From the NCBI RefSeq assembly GCF_900156525.1, contig NZ_FTPS01000001.1:1798001-1862000 (forward strand): a stretch of 64,000 nt of DNA, in the 5' to 3' direction. Positions 8,394-16,758 of the stretch are shown here, one piece after another. Within the stretch, counting starts at the first letter, position 1. The number at the start of each line of letters is the position of its first letter. A program made the translations under genes and the position numbers. The DNA is from Pontibaca methylaminivorans. GTDB taxonomy: Bacteria; Pseudomonadota; Alphaproteobacteria; Rhodobacterales; Rhodobacteraceae. The notes under the pieces are model-generated. The model saw only the letters and a list, made by a program, of their open reading frames with translations. It was not told where the DNA came from and made no database searches.

Positions 8394-8606
8394 ATGCGGC
8401 ACGATTGGATACTGGACGTCCTTCAGGATCTTTGCACATATACCTCTGCGAACGGGATGGCGGACTTGGCAGAACATCTGGCCGATGCCAAACTGATCGC
8501 GGCGATGGAAATCGCGACCACGAAGCATGAGGTGGATGTCACCGTCCATGGACAAGGTGGATCTGGATCAGATACTGCGGGATTTGGACGCCACCAGCAC
8601 GCTTGA
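8394..8606 (+). CDS. Small protein of unknown function upstream of luxR
   Basis: A 70-residue ORF with a very strong ribosome site (GGGGAGG eight bases before ATG). The first about 45 residues form an orderly helical sequence (HDWILDVLQDLCTYT, LAEHLADAKLIAAMEIA) with natural composition. The tail (GQGGSGSDTAGFGRHQHA) runs into the luxR start and looks less constrained. It overlaps luxR by 59 bp in another frame. From memory, short ORFs with a similar opening occur beside LuxR genes in other Rhodobacteraceae, but this needs a search. No domain is recognised. It may allow translational coupling to luxR or encode a small accessory protein. Confidence 0.6.
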   Translation: MRHDWILDVLQDLCTYTSANGMADLAEHLADAKLIAAMEIATTKHEVDVTVHGQGGSGSDTAGFGRHQHA

Positions 8607-9264
8607 CGGCCTGCAGGACATCATCGCCGCGCTGCGCGATGGCTTTGGTGTCGATCACATGGTCTATCACTGGGTCGACAGTGCCGGCGATCAATACGGG
8701 TGCGGCACCTATAGCGACGAATGGGTAAACCTGTACCTGGAGCGCAATTACCTCAGGATCGACCCTGTCATTCTCGGATGCTACCAGCGTTTCCATCCCG
8801 TGGACTGGAAGCGGCTGGACTGGACCAGCAAGTCATCGCGCGAATTCTTTTCCCAGGCGGTGAAATACGGCATCGGCAATCAGGGGTTTTCGATCCCGAT
8901 CCGGGGGCCGAACGGCCAGTTCGCGCTGTTCACGACAAGCCACAATTGCGACGACGATACCTGGGCGGATTTCATCGAGAACCACAGCCGCGATCTGATC
9001 CTGATCGGTCATTACTTTCACCGCAAGGCGCTCGAATTCGAGCCGGAGCGCCAGTCGGACCAGCCCCGCGCCCTGTCGCCGCGCGAAGTCGATGCCATGA
9101 CCCTGATCGCGCTCGGCTACAGCCGGGCGCAGGTGGCCGAAACGCTGGCGATTTCCGAGAACACGCTGCGGGTCTATATCGAAAGCGCCCGTTTCAAGCT
9201 GGGCGCGCTCAACACCACCCATGCCGTGGCCCGGGCGCTGAGCCGGGGGCTCATCGTCGTCTGA
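8548..9264 (+). CDS. LuxR-family quorum-sensing transcriptional regulator
   Basis: 238-residue acyl-homoserine-lactone receptor and DNA-binding regulator. The N-terminal autoinducer-binding domain keeps the conserved set: Trp and Tyr in EWVNLY, Asp-Pro in RIDPV, and Trp in PVDWKRLDW, with spacing like W57/Y61/D70/P71/W85 of TraR/LuxR. The C-terminal helix-turn-helix (about 175-238) has LSPREVDAMTLIALGYS and AETLAISENTLRVYIESARFKLGA. The start is taken as the ATG at 8548 (MDKVDLDQ), behind a GAGGTGG that is somewhat distant; 8527 is an alternative. luxI follows 127 bp downstream on the same strand. Confidence 0.93.
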   Translation: MDKVDLDQILRDLDATSTLDGLQDIIAALRDGFGVDHMVYHWVDSAGDQYGCGTYSDEWVNLYLERNYLRIDPVILGCYQRFHPVDWKRLDWTSKSSREFFSQAVKYGIGNQGFSIPIRGPNGQFALFTTSHNCDDDTWADFIENHSRDLILIGHYFHRKALEFEPERQSDQPRALSPREVDAMTLIALGYSRAQVAETLAISENTLRVYIESARFKLGALNTTHAVARALSRGLIVV

Positions 9265-9329
9265 TCCGGCGCAATCGGCTGCTTTCTGCCCATGTTTCCC
9301 CGTTGCCGGCGCGCTCTTGTGCCGCTGAC

Positions 9330-9343
9330 AAAGTGTTAACTTT
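9330..9343. promoter_or_regulatory. Palindromic site upstream of luxI
   Basis: AAAGT-GTTA-ACTTT, a 5-bp inverted repeat around a GTTAAC core, about 50 bp before the luxI ATG. This is the position expected for a lux-box-like element or promoter operator. It does not match a canonical lux box. Confidence 0.3.
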
Positions 9344-9391
9344 TTGGACCGTAGCATTGCGGTTGCGAATACCGCTTGGGGAGACACTGCT

Positions 9392-10030
9392 ATGCTGCAC
9401 TATCTATATGGTCACGACCTTCACCAACATCCCGAACTCGCGGCGGCCATGTTCCGCGATCGGACCGACCAGTTTCACACCCGGCTCGGCTGGGATGTGA
9501 CCATCGACGAACAGGGGTTCGAGCGCGATCAGTATGACGATCTCGATCCGCTCTATGTCATCTGGGAAAACGCGGACGGAAGCCATGGGGGCTCCATGCG
9601 CTTTCTGCCGACCACCGGGCCGGTCATGGTCAACGACGTGTTCGGCCATCTGCTGGGCGGCGGGCCCGTGGTCAGCCCCCTGATCTGGGAATGCACGCGA
9701 TTCTGCCTTGCCCGAAACGCGCCCTCGTCCGTTGCCGCCGCCCTCATGCTCGGCGGCGGGGAAATCATGACGAACTTCGGCATACGCCACTTTGTCGGCG
9801 TTTTTGACGCCCGCATGGTGCGCATCTACCGCGCCATCGGCTCCTCGCCCGAGGTTCTGGGCGGCGAGGGAGAGGGGCGCGAGCGCATCAGCGTCGGCCT
9901 GTGGGAATTCTCGCCCGAGGCGCGCGCGCGTGTGGCGGCCCGGGCCGGCATCCCGGCCGAACTTTCGCGCCTGTGGTTCGACCGCTCATTCGGCACGCCG
10001 CCACCACGGGAAATGGCGCTGACCGCCTGA
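9392..10030 (+). CDS. LuxI-family acyl-homoserine-lactone synthase
   Basis: 212-residue enzyme expected to make an N-acyl-homoserine lactone from S-adenosylmethionine and an acyl-carrier-protein (or acyl-CoA). All diagnostic LuxI residues are present: R24, F28 and W34 in the first helix region, E44, D46 and D49 (FERDQYDD), R70 and F84, then E100 and R103 in WECTRF. The ATG at 9392 is preceded by GGGGAG. The acyl chain length cannot be predicted from sequence. With luxR and the small ORF it forms a complete quorum-sensing locus. Confidence 0.95.
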   Translation: MLHYLYGHDLHQHPELAAAMFRDRTDQFHTRLGWDVTIDEQGFERDQYDDLDPLYVIWENADGSHGGSMRFLPTTGPVMVNDVFGHLLGGGPVVSPLIWECTRFCLARNAPSSVAAALMLGGGEIMTNFGIRHFVGVFDARMVRIYRAIGSSPEVLGGEGEGRERISVGLWEFSPEARARVAARAGIPAELSRLWFDRSFGTPPPREMALTA

Positions 10031-10084
10031 TTCTGGCGTCGCCGGCTCTGGTCGGGGCGCGGGCCGGGCTGTAGGGTCGCGCGC

Positions 10085-11620
10085 ATGAGCAGCGACCCGA
10101 ACCTCGCCTTTTCACCCGACCAGGCCGCGGCCCTGAGCGCCGTGGGCGACGGGTTGCACGCGGCCGGAATCGACCTTGCCAGCGGCACGCTGATCCCGCC
10201 CGAGGGGGACGCGCCAGATGTGCTTGCGATGATCGGCAAGGCGGGATCGGGCAAGACCCTGCTCTTGGTCGAGCTGTTCAAGGCGCTGCGCGAGGCCGGC
10301 GTTTCGGTGATCTCGGCGGATTACGAAAGCCGCCGGCTGACCGGCGAACGCACGCTTGCCATTCTCGCGCCGACCAACAAGGCGGCAAGCGTGCTGCGCC
10401 TGCGGGGCGTGCCGGCGACGACGATCCACAGGATCATCTATACGCCGGTCTATGACCCGGAATACGAGCGCATCGCCGAATGGCTGGAGGGCAAGGGCGA
10501 GCGCCCCGCGATCGAGGGGCTGACCGATGCGGCGCTCGACCGGGCGGCGGCCTTTTATGGTCAGCACGCGTCGATTCCCGGTGCCCTTGCCGCGGCGGGG
10601 CTGCGCGGATCGGATTTCATCACGGGCTGGAAACGGCGGGACGAGCCGCTCGATATCGGTTTCGTCGACGAGGCGTCGATGCTCGATGACCGGCAATTCG
10701 AGGATCTCAAGCAGATCTTCTCGCATCTGGTGCTGTTCGGCGATCCGGCGCAGCTCGCGCCGGTTCAGCAATCGGGCAGCATGGTCTTCGACGCGCTGCC
10801 CGACACCCGCAAGCTCCTGCTTCACCGCGTGCATCGGCAGCAGGCCGACAGCCCGATTCTCGACCTCGCCCATGCGCTCGCCGATCCCGACCTCGATTTC
10901 GCCGGGTTCGAGCAGATGATTCGCGAGCGCGCGGCGCATGATCCGCGCGTGGTCTGGGCGGAACGGGTCGATGTCGATCTCATGGCCCGCAGCCCGGTGC
11001 TGGTCTGGCGCAACAACACGCGAATCCGGCTGATAAACGCATTTCGCGCCGTCCACGAGGCGCCCGAGGATGCGCTTCTTGCCGGAGAGCCGCTGATCTG
11101 CGACGGAATCGAACTGCCGCTCAAGCACCGCCGCAAGCGGCTCGACCTCGAGGCGCGGGGCCTCATCCGCGGCGCGCAGGTGATCTATCTCGGCGCCGGC
11201 CGCAAGCCCGGATTCTCGCGCCTGCATGTGGTCGGCGCCGAGGATCCGCAACTGAGCGCGGCCAGCATCATCCGCATCGAGAAGCCGGACGAGGAAGAGC
11301 CCTTCATTCCCTATGCGGCGCGGATGGGGGCGACCTTTCTGCATGGTGCGGCGGTCACGATCCACAAGGCGCAGGGGTCGCAATGGGAAAACGTTCAGGT
11401 GTTTGCCCCCGATCTTTTCGTCGCCGCCCGCATGGGCCGGGTCGAGGCCGGTCAGCCGCTGTGGAAGCGCCTGGCCTATGTCGCGATCACCCGCGCCCAG
11501 GAGCGGCTGATCTGGGTCGTGCGCAACCGCCTGTCGCGCCCGACCCATCCGCTGCGTCTTGACGATCTGCGCGCACAGCCGGCCCCGGCGCTTTCGCTCA
11601 ATGAGGGCGCGGCGGACTGA
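10085..11620 (+). CDS. RecD-like/AAA_30 DNA helicase with UvrD-type C-terminus
   Basis: 511-residue superfamily 1 helicase. Walker A GKAGSGKTLL lies near residue 55, motif Ia-like LAPTNKAASVLR near 95, Walker B FVDEASMLDD near 196, motif III GDPAQLAPVQQSG near 220, and the C-terminal motifs TIHKAQGSQWENV and YVAITRAQERLIWV near 425 and 465. The order matches stand-alone RecD/Dda-like 5'-3' helicases, probably in DNA repair or replication restart. It begins 54 bp after luxI and ends two bases before the convergent TIGR02186 gene. Confidence 0.9.
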   Translation: MSSDPNLAFSPDQAAALSAVGDGLHAAGIDLASGTLIPPEGDAPDVLAMIGKAGSGKTLLLVELFKALREAGVSVISADYESRRLTGERTLAILAPTNKAASVLRLRGVPATTIHRIIYTPVYDPEYERIAEWLEGKGERPAIEGLTDAALDRAAAFYGQHASIPGALAAAGLRGSDFITGWKRRDEPLDIGFVDEASMLDDRQFEDLKQIFSHLVLFGDPAQLAPVQQSGSMVFDALPDTRKLLLHRVHRQQADSPILDLAHALADPDLDFAGFEQMIRERAAHDPRVVWAERVDVDLMARSPVLVWRNNTRIRLINAFRAVHEAPEDALLAGEPLICDGIELPLKHRRKRLDLEARGLIRGAQVIYLGAGRKPGFSRLHVVGAEDPQLSAASIIRIEKPDEEEPFIPYAARMGATFLHGAAVTIHKAQGSQWENVQVFAPDLFVAARMGRVEAGQPLWKRLAYVAITRAQERLIWVVRNRLSRPTHPLRLDDLRAQPAPALSLNEGAAD

Positions 11621-11622
11621 CG

Positions 11623-12390
11623 TTACCAGTTGCGCAGCTTGCGGAATGCCTCGGATGCGCCCCAGCCGGCAAGGATCGCCACCGCGAGCGACATCAGCCC
11701 GTAGAAAAAGGGCCGTGCATGGGCCAGCGCGAACAGCCAGCGTTCCAGCCCGACCTTGCGCACGTCGATGCTGGAGTCATGTTCCGATATGACCTCGCCC
11801 TTGCGGGTCAGAAAGATGCGCACGTCATAGACGCCCTCGACCAGTTCCGAGGGCATGGAAATGGCGGTGCTGAACAGCGTTTCCTGCCGCAGGTCGACCC
11901 GGCCTTCACGCTGCTGATAAAGGTTTGCCCGTTCGCGGATGCGGATGATCGCCTCGGTGAACCGCTCCGCGTCCCGGATCGTGTCGGGCGCGCCGACCGC
12001 GCGGATCGCCCGGTTGATCGAGATCTTGCGCCGCAGGTCTTCGGTGCTGGTCAGGATATCCTCGAGCGGCCCGGTGGTCGCGACGGCATAGAAGCTCGGC
12101 GCGGAATCGACCACCACCGCATCGGTGTTGATCCAGATGCCGAATTGCCGGGTCTTGCGCCGGACGGTCAGCCGCTGGTCGGGCCCCTCGACGGTGATGA
12201 TGACGCCGAGCGGCGCGTCCTCGGGCGGCGCCTCGCGCTTCACGGCGCCGTAGATCAGGATTTGCGAGCCGGTAAAGCTCGTGTTGATCGAGATGCGGTC
12301 TTCCGACAGGCCAAGCACCACTTCCTCGCGGGCCGCCCCCTGTCCCGGCAGGAGCAGCAGAAGCGCGAGGACCAGCAGCCGCGCCACCAC
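11623..12390 (-). CDS. TIGR02186 family membrane protein
   Basis: 255-residue protein with an N-terminal signal peptide (LLVLALLLLLPGQGAA), a long extracytoplasmic region beginning VVLGLSEDRISINTSFTGSQILIYGAV, and a single C-terminal transmembrane helix (FFYGLMSLAVAILAGWGAS). The opening motif is typical of TIGR02186, a function-unknown alphaproteobacterial family usually found beside a TauE/SafE exporter, as here. The start is a GTG at 12390, one base after the stop of the exporter gene, so the two are co-translated. It may be an accessory subunit of the exporter (inference from context). Confidence 0.85.
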   Translation of the reverse strand: MVARLLVLALLLLLPGQGAAREEVVLGLSEDRISINTSFTGSQILIYGAVKREAPPEDAPLGVIITVEGPDQRLTVRRKTRQFGIWINTDAVVVDSAPSFYAVATTGPLEDILTSTEDLRRKISINRAIRAVGAPDTIRDAERFTEAIIRIRERANLYQQREGRVDLRQETLFSTAISMPSELVEGVYDVRIFLTRKGEVISEHDSSIDVRKVGLERWLFALAHARPFFYGLMSLAVAILAGWGASEAFRKLRNW

Positions 12391-12391
12391 C

Positions 12392-13315
12392 TCAGCGCCC
12401 CGACCGCAGGGAGATGGAATAGGGCTCGGCCGGCGCGACCAGCAGGTCGAACGCCAGTTTGCTGCAGACCGCGATCACCAGCGCCGCCAGAAGCAGCCGC
12501 AGCAGCTCGGGCTTGATCTTGACCGCAAGCTGGGTGCCGAACTGCGCCCCGATCACCCCGCCCAGAAGCAGGAGCACCGCCAGCACCACATCGACGGTGT
12601 AATTGGTCACCGCGTGCAGAAGCGTCGTCAGCGCCGCGACAAAGATGATCTGGAACAGCGAGGTTCCGACCACCACCTTGGTCGGCATGCCGAGGATATA
12701 GATCATGGCCGGCACCATGATGAACCCGCCGCCCACACCCATGATCGCCGCCAGCACCCCGACCGCGGCACCGATCATGATCGGCGGAATGACCGAGATA
12801 TAAAGCCCCGAGGTGCGGAACCGCATCTTGATCGGCCAGATATGCACCCAGTTGCGCTGCCGCCTGCGCCTCGGAAGCTCGGCACCGATGCGGCGGCTCC
12901 TGCGGAAGGCCCTGACGCTTTCGACGAACATCAGCAGGCCGATGATGCCAAGGAACACGACGTAAAGCAGCTGCACCAGCAGATCGACCTGACCAAGGCG
13001 GCGAAGATAGTTGAATATCACCATCCCCACCACGACCCCGACGAGCCCGCCGGCCAGCAGCATCCCGCCCATGCGCAGATCGACGGTGCGCTTGCGAAAA
13101 TGGGTCAGCGCCCCGGAAAATGACGAAGCAACGATCTGGTTGGCGCCGGTCGCCACCGCCACGGCCGGCGGGATGCCGATGAAGAACAGCAGCGGCGTCA
13201 TCAGGAATCCGCCGCCGACGCCGAACATGCCGGACAGCAGCCCGACGATTCCCCCGAGCCCGAGCGCGAGGAAGATGTTGACCGACACCTCGGCGATGGG
13301 CAGGTAGATCTGCAT
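12392..13315 (-). CDS. TauE/SafE family sulfite/anion exporter
   Basis: 307-residue multi-pass permease. Two related halves carry the family signatures GLLSGMFGVGGGFLMTPLL (near residue 30) and AAIMGVGGGFIMVPAMIYILGMP (near 185), and about eight hydrophobic helices. TauE/SafE proteins export sulfite, sulfoacetate or similar anions; the substrate here is not known. The start at 13315 (MQIYLPIAEV) is preferred over the longer 13354 start, which adds a polar stretch. It is transcribed with the TIGR02186 gene. Confidence 0.9.
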   Translation of the reverse strand: MQIYLPIAEVSVNIFLALGLGGIVGLLSGMFGVGGGFLMTPLLFFIGIPPAVAVATGANQIVASSFSGALTHFRKRTVDLRMGGMLLAGGLVGVVVGMVIFNYLRRLGQVDLLVQLLYVVFLGIIGLLMFVESVRAFRRSRRIGAELPRRRRQRNWVHIWPIKMRFRTSGLYISVIPPIMIGAAVGVLAAIMGVGGGFIMVPAMIYILGMPTKVVVGTSLFQIIFVAALTTLLHAVTNYTVDVVLAVLLLLGGVIGAQFGTQLAVKIKPELLRLLLAALVIAVCSKLAFDLLVAPAEPYSISLRSGR

Positions 13316-13403
13316 CAGATCCGTGTCCTGTATCCGCGTTCCCGTTCTGCACACTCCGTAACCGGAACCGGGCTCCGGGTCGAGTGGATGATGCGGGGCC
13401 GCC

Positions 13404-13829
13404 TCAGGGCAGGGTGCGCGTCATCAGGATCGCATCGACCGGCGTGCGGCCCTTGCGGCTGTAATACTCCCGGCGCCGCCCGGTGGCGGCATAGCCGCAG
13501 CCGGCATAGAGCGCGACGGCCGCGGAATTGTCAGCCGCAACCTCGAGGAACGCACGCTGTGCGCCCATGCGGGCGGCCTCGGTCTGCCATTGCTTCATCA
13601 GCGCGCGGGCCAGTCCCTTGCGGCGCTGTGCGGGATGGGTCGCGACGGTCAGCAGTTCGGCCTCGTCAAGGATCACGCGAAACAGGGCGAAGGCGCGGTC
13701 ATCGCCCATCGCGCGGGTGCCTGCCCCGGCCAGGAGATCCGCGAACTCGGCGGCGCTCCAGCCGCGGTCGTCATGATTGGCGGCGCGGTGCAGGGCGGCA
13801 AGGTCTTCCAGGGTTGGGGCCTGCCTCAT
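13404..13829 (-). CDS. rimI: GNAT acetyltransferase, probable ribosomal-protein alanine acetyltransferase
   Basis: 141-residue Gcn5-related N-acetyltransferase. The acetyl-CoA-binding motif A reads VATHPAQRRKGLARALMKQWQTEA, followed by FLEVAADNSAAVALYAGCGY and the closing RREYYSRK typical of RimI, which acetylates the N-terminus of ribosomal protein S18. The start at 13829 overlaps the tsaB stop by four bases (ATGA), the usual tsaB-rimI arrangement. Substrate is inferred from context and family. Confidence 0.85.
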   Translation of the reverse strand: MRQAPTLEDLAALHRAANHDDRGWSAAEFADLLAGAGTRAMGDDRAFALFRVILDEAELLTVATHPAQRRKGLARALMKQWQTEAARMGAQRAFLEVAADNSAAVALYAGCGYAATGRRREYYSRKGRTPVDAILMTRTLP

Positions 13830-14413
13830 TCGTCCAGCAGAACGGGCGGCGCCTCGCGCATGGGGGCGGCGTCGGCCGGGCGCACATAAAGCGGGGCAGG
13901 GCGGGGCGGGTTCGCCTGCCAGCGGGTTGCGGCCACCTGGCAGATGGCGGCTGCGAGCCGGTCGGGCGCGAACCCGGTCGCCACATCGCCGGCCGCCTCG
14001 CGCGTCACCAGATGCGGGATCTCGGCGGGATCCGCCGGGTTGCAAAGATAAATCCGCTCGCGCGGCGCCTCGATCCCGGTTTTCTGCCCCGGCGCAAGAC
14101 AGGCCCGCGCCTCGCAGCCGCTGACGCCGACCGCCGGAATGCCGAGCCCGAGCACGAGCCCCCGCGCCGCCGCGACGGCGATGCGGATGCCGGTGAAATT
14201 CCCGGGCCCGATGCCGATCCCGATCGCGGCAAGGTCGTGCCAGCCCGCACCCGCGTCCGCCAGGATTTCCTCCAGAAAGGGAACAAGCCGTTCCGCCTGG
14301 CCGCGCGCCATGGGCTCCGCCCGCTGCAAAAGCAGCTTGTCACCCCGCAGAAGCGCACCGGCGCAGGCGGGGCCCGAGGTGTCGAAACCAAGGATCAGGG
14401 GCATGCGGTCCAT
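13826..14413 (-). CDS. tsaB: tRNA threonylcarbamoyladenosine biosynthesis protein TsaB
   Basis: 195-residue ASKHA-fold scaffold protein that works with TsaD and TsaE to form t6A37 in tRNAs reading ANN codons. Diagnostic opening ILGFDTSGPACAGALL and the TsaB signature AAIGIGIGPGNFTGIRIAVAAARGL, split by a helical segment. The C-terminal third is divergent, as usual in alphaproteobacteria. The ATG at 14413 has a GGAG eight bases upstream; an in-frame ATG three codons later is possible. It overlaps rimI. Confidence 0.9.
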   Translation of the reverse strand: MDRMPLILGFDTSGPACAGALLRGDKLLLQRAEPMARGQAERLVPFLEEILADAGAGWHDLAAIGIGIGPGNFTGIRIAVAAARGLVLGLGIPAVGVSGCEARACLAPGQKTGIEAPRERIYLCNPADPAEIPHLVTREAAGDVATGFAPDRLAAAICQVAATRWQANPPRPAPLYVRPADAAPMREAPPVLLDE

Positions 14414-14447
14414 CCGCGCTCCGCTGCCGGGGCCGCGGCCCTCTGCA

Positions 14448-15011
14448 TCAGGGCGCCACGGGGCGCACTTCGCTCACTTCGGGGATATAATGACGCAGCA
14501 GGTTCTCGATGCCCATCTTCAGGGTCAGCATGGACGAGGGGCAGCCCGCGCAGGCGCCCTGCATGTGCAGATACACGATGCCGTCGTCATAGCTTTGGAA
14601 GGTGATGTCGCCGCCGTCCTGCGCCACCGCCGGGCGCACCCGCGTGTCGAGAAGATCCTTGATCTGTTCGACGACGTCGCTGTCGGGGCCGCTGTGTTCG
14701 GCATGGGCCGGCCCCATGGTGTGATCGGGCATCACCACCGGATCGCCCGACTGGAAATGATCCATGATCGCGCCAAGGATGGCCGGGCGGATATGATCCC
14801 ATTCGGCCTCTTCGGCCTTGGTCACGGTGATGAAGTCCTGTCCGAAGAAAACCCCCGCAACGCCGTCGAGCGAAAAAATCCGCGTGGCGAGGGGGGATTG
14901 TGCGGCGGCTTCCTCGGCCGGGAAGTCCATCGTCCCCGTTTCGAGCACCTGTTGACCGGGCAGGAACTTCAGCGTCGCCGGATTGGGAGTCGATTCGGTC
15001 TGGATGAACAT
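14448..15011 (-). CDS. NifU family Fe-S scaffold/carrier protein (NfuA-like)
   Basis: 187 residues in two domains. The N-terminal Nfu domain begins MFIQTESTPNPATLKFLPG and contains SPLATRIFSLDGVAGVFFG. The C-terminal NifU domain (about 110-187) contains RPAVAQDGGDI and the cluster-binding CAGCPSS (CxxC). Such proteins bind a 4Fe-4S cluster and pass it to apo-enzymes. The start at 15011 follows GGAGG five bases upstream. It is divergent from nothing nearby and probably a single-gene unit. Confidence 0.93.
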   Translation of the reverse strand: MFIQTESTPNPATLKFLPGQQVLETGTMDFPAEEAAAQSPLATRIFSLDGVAGVFFGQDFITVTKAEEAEWDHIRPAILGAIMDHFQSGDPVVMPDHTMGPAHAEHSGPDSDVVEQIKDLLDTRVRPAVAQDGGDITFQSYDDGIVYLHMQGACAGCPSSMLTLKMGIENLLRHYIPEVSEVRPVAP

Positions 15012-15118
15012 ATGCACCTCCATTGAATGCCGTTCCGATATGCGCCCGGCGGGCCGGCAAGTCAAGGTTTGGAACGGTTCTAAGATTTATGCAGGCGGAT
15101 GCCGGCACCGTCCGGCTG

Positions 15119-15574
15119 TCAGGCGATCTCGGCAAGCTTTTCCTTGCTGAGATGTCCCGGCACGATCGTGAGCGGGATCGGAAGGGAGCCGAGGTTGCGG
15201 GTGACCTGGCCCAGCAGCGGCCCCGGGTTCTTGCTGTCCTCGCTTGCGCCCATCACCAGCATGCCGATGTCCGGGTCTTCCTCGATCAGCGCCAGAAGCT
15301 CCGGCAGGGGATCGCCCTCGCGGATGACAAGCTCGGGGTCGAGGTTCTGGCGGTCGCGCATCCATTTGGCGAACACCTCGAAATGGGCCTCGATCCGCTC
15401 GCGCAGCTCGTCGCGCATGACTTCGGCGACGCCGATCCAGTGATTGTATTCGTCGCGCGGAATGATCGACAGGATGGTGACGCCGCCGCCGCTGTTGGTC
15501 GCGCGCATGGCGGCAAAGCGCATGGCGTTCAGGCATTCGCGGCTGTCATCCAGCACCACCAGGAATTTGCGCAT
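15119..15574 (-). CDS. Universal stress protein (UspA family)
   Basis: 151-residue single UspA domain: MRKFLVVLDDSRECLNA at the start, the central IGVAEVMRDELRERIEAHF helix, then DIGMLVMGASEDSKNPGPLLG and IPLTIVPG. The nucleotide-binding glycine motif is looser than the G-2x-G-9x-G(S/T) of ATP-binding members. A GGGGGAG ribosome site precedes the ATG at 15574. Role in stress survival is generic; no specific partner is visible. Confidence 0.88.
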   Translation of the reverse strand: MRKFLVVLDDSRECLNAMRFAAMRATNSGGGVTILSIIPRDEYNHWIGVAEVMRDELRERIEAHFEVFAKWMRDRQNLDPELVIREGDPLPELLALIEEDPDIGMLVMGASEDSKNPGPLLGQVTRNLGSLPIPLTIVPGHLSKEKLAEIA

Positions 15575-15677
15575 CGCTCCCCCTTTTGCGCGTTGCGCCA
15601 TCGTTCACATGTCTTGCACGGCGGCGATGATGCCCCATGGCAGAGAGGCAGGCAACCGTTCCGCCTGGACCGCGACA

Positions 15678-16631
15678 TCAGATCACGGCGCGCAGCAGCC
15701 ATCCGATATAGGCCGCGTAACCGGCCATCAGCGCCGCCCCTTCGCGGCGTTCGATCCGCCAGCCGGTGCGCGCGAACAGAAGCAGCGCCGCGGTCGCGGC
15801 AATCATCACCCAGATGTCGAGCGAGATGATCTCGTCGGGAACGCGCAGCGGCTTGACCAGCGCCGTTACCCCGAGGATGCCCAGCATGTTGAAGATGTTG
15901 GAGCCGATGATATTGCCAAGCGCCACGGCGCTGTGCCCCTTGCGGGCGGCGATCACCGAGGTGACCAGTTCGGGCATCGAGGTGCCGAGCGCAACGATGG
16001 TCAGGCCGATCAGGGTTTCCGACATGCCGGCGGCGGCGGCGATCGAGATGGCGGCCGCGACCATGTATTTCGCGCCGAGAATCGTCAGCACGAGCCCCGC
16101 GACAAGCGCCAGCGCGGCATTCACCCACCCGCCCTGCACCGGAGAGGGCAAGTCGTCCGTCAAGCCCTCGCCCGCGCCGGCGGGGCGATGCAGTTCGCGC
16201 CAGAGCATGATCCCGAGATAGGTCGCCAGCACCGCAAGCAGCACGCCCCCCGACCAGCGCTCCAGGACCCCGACCAGCACGACGACAAGGCAAAGAACAG
16301 TGGCCAGCGACAGCGTCACCCCGTCGCGCAGGAACCCGGCGCGCGGCACCGCAAGCGGCGAGATCAGCGCGGCAAGGCCGAGAATCAGCAGGATATTGAC
16401 GATGTTGCTGCCGACGACGTTGCCGACGGCGATCCCGGGCGAACCGGCGAGCGCGGCCTCGATGCTGGTCACGAGTTCGGGCAGCGAGGTGCCGAAGCCG
16501 ACCAGGGTCAACCCGATGATGAGCGGGGGAACATTGAAGCGCTGCGCAAGCGCGACCGCCCCCCGCACGAGCAACTCGCCGCCGAAGATCAGGGCGGCGA
16601 AACCGCCGAGCAGAATGAGGATATCCGTCAT
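15678..16631 (-). CDS. Calcium/sodium antiporter (CaCA family, YrbG-like)
   Basis: 317-residue inner-membrane exchanger with about ten transmembrane helices in two inverted repeats. Each repeat carries the alpha-motif: LVGFGTSLPELVTSIEAAL with VGNVVGSNIVNILLILG near residue 45, and IVALGTSMPELVTSVIAA with LGNIIGSNIFNMLGILG near 215. These acidic and asparagine residues bind Na+ and Ca2+. Physiological ions are inferred from the family. Confidence 0.93.
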   Translation of the reverse strand: MTDILILLGGFAALIFGGELLVRGAVALAQRFNVPPLIIGLTLVGFGTSLPELVTSIEAALAGSPGIAVGNVVGSNIVNILLILGLAALISPLAVPRAGFLRDGVTLSLATVLCLVVVLVGVLERWSGGVLLAVLATYLGIMLWRELHRPAGAGEGLTDDLPSPVQGGWVNAALALVAGLVLTILGAKYMVAAAISIAAAAGMSETLIGLTIVALGTSMPELVTSVIAARKGHSAVALGNIIGSNIFNMLGILGVTALVKPLRVPDEIISLDIWVMIAATAALLLFARTGWRIERREGAALMAGYAAYIGWLLRAVI

Positions 16632-16758
16632 GTTCCCTGTCTGCTTCCCTGTCTGCCGTTCGGCTGCGGGCCGGCGGCGCTGGTTCTGCCGCTCAAGATG
16701 TGTGTCCCCCGGTCGTCCGCAAGGGGGAAGGCGCGCTTTTCCGGCGGCTTCGTCTGCA

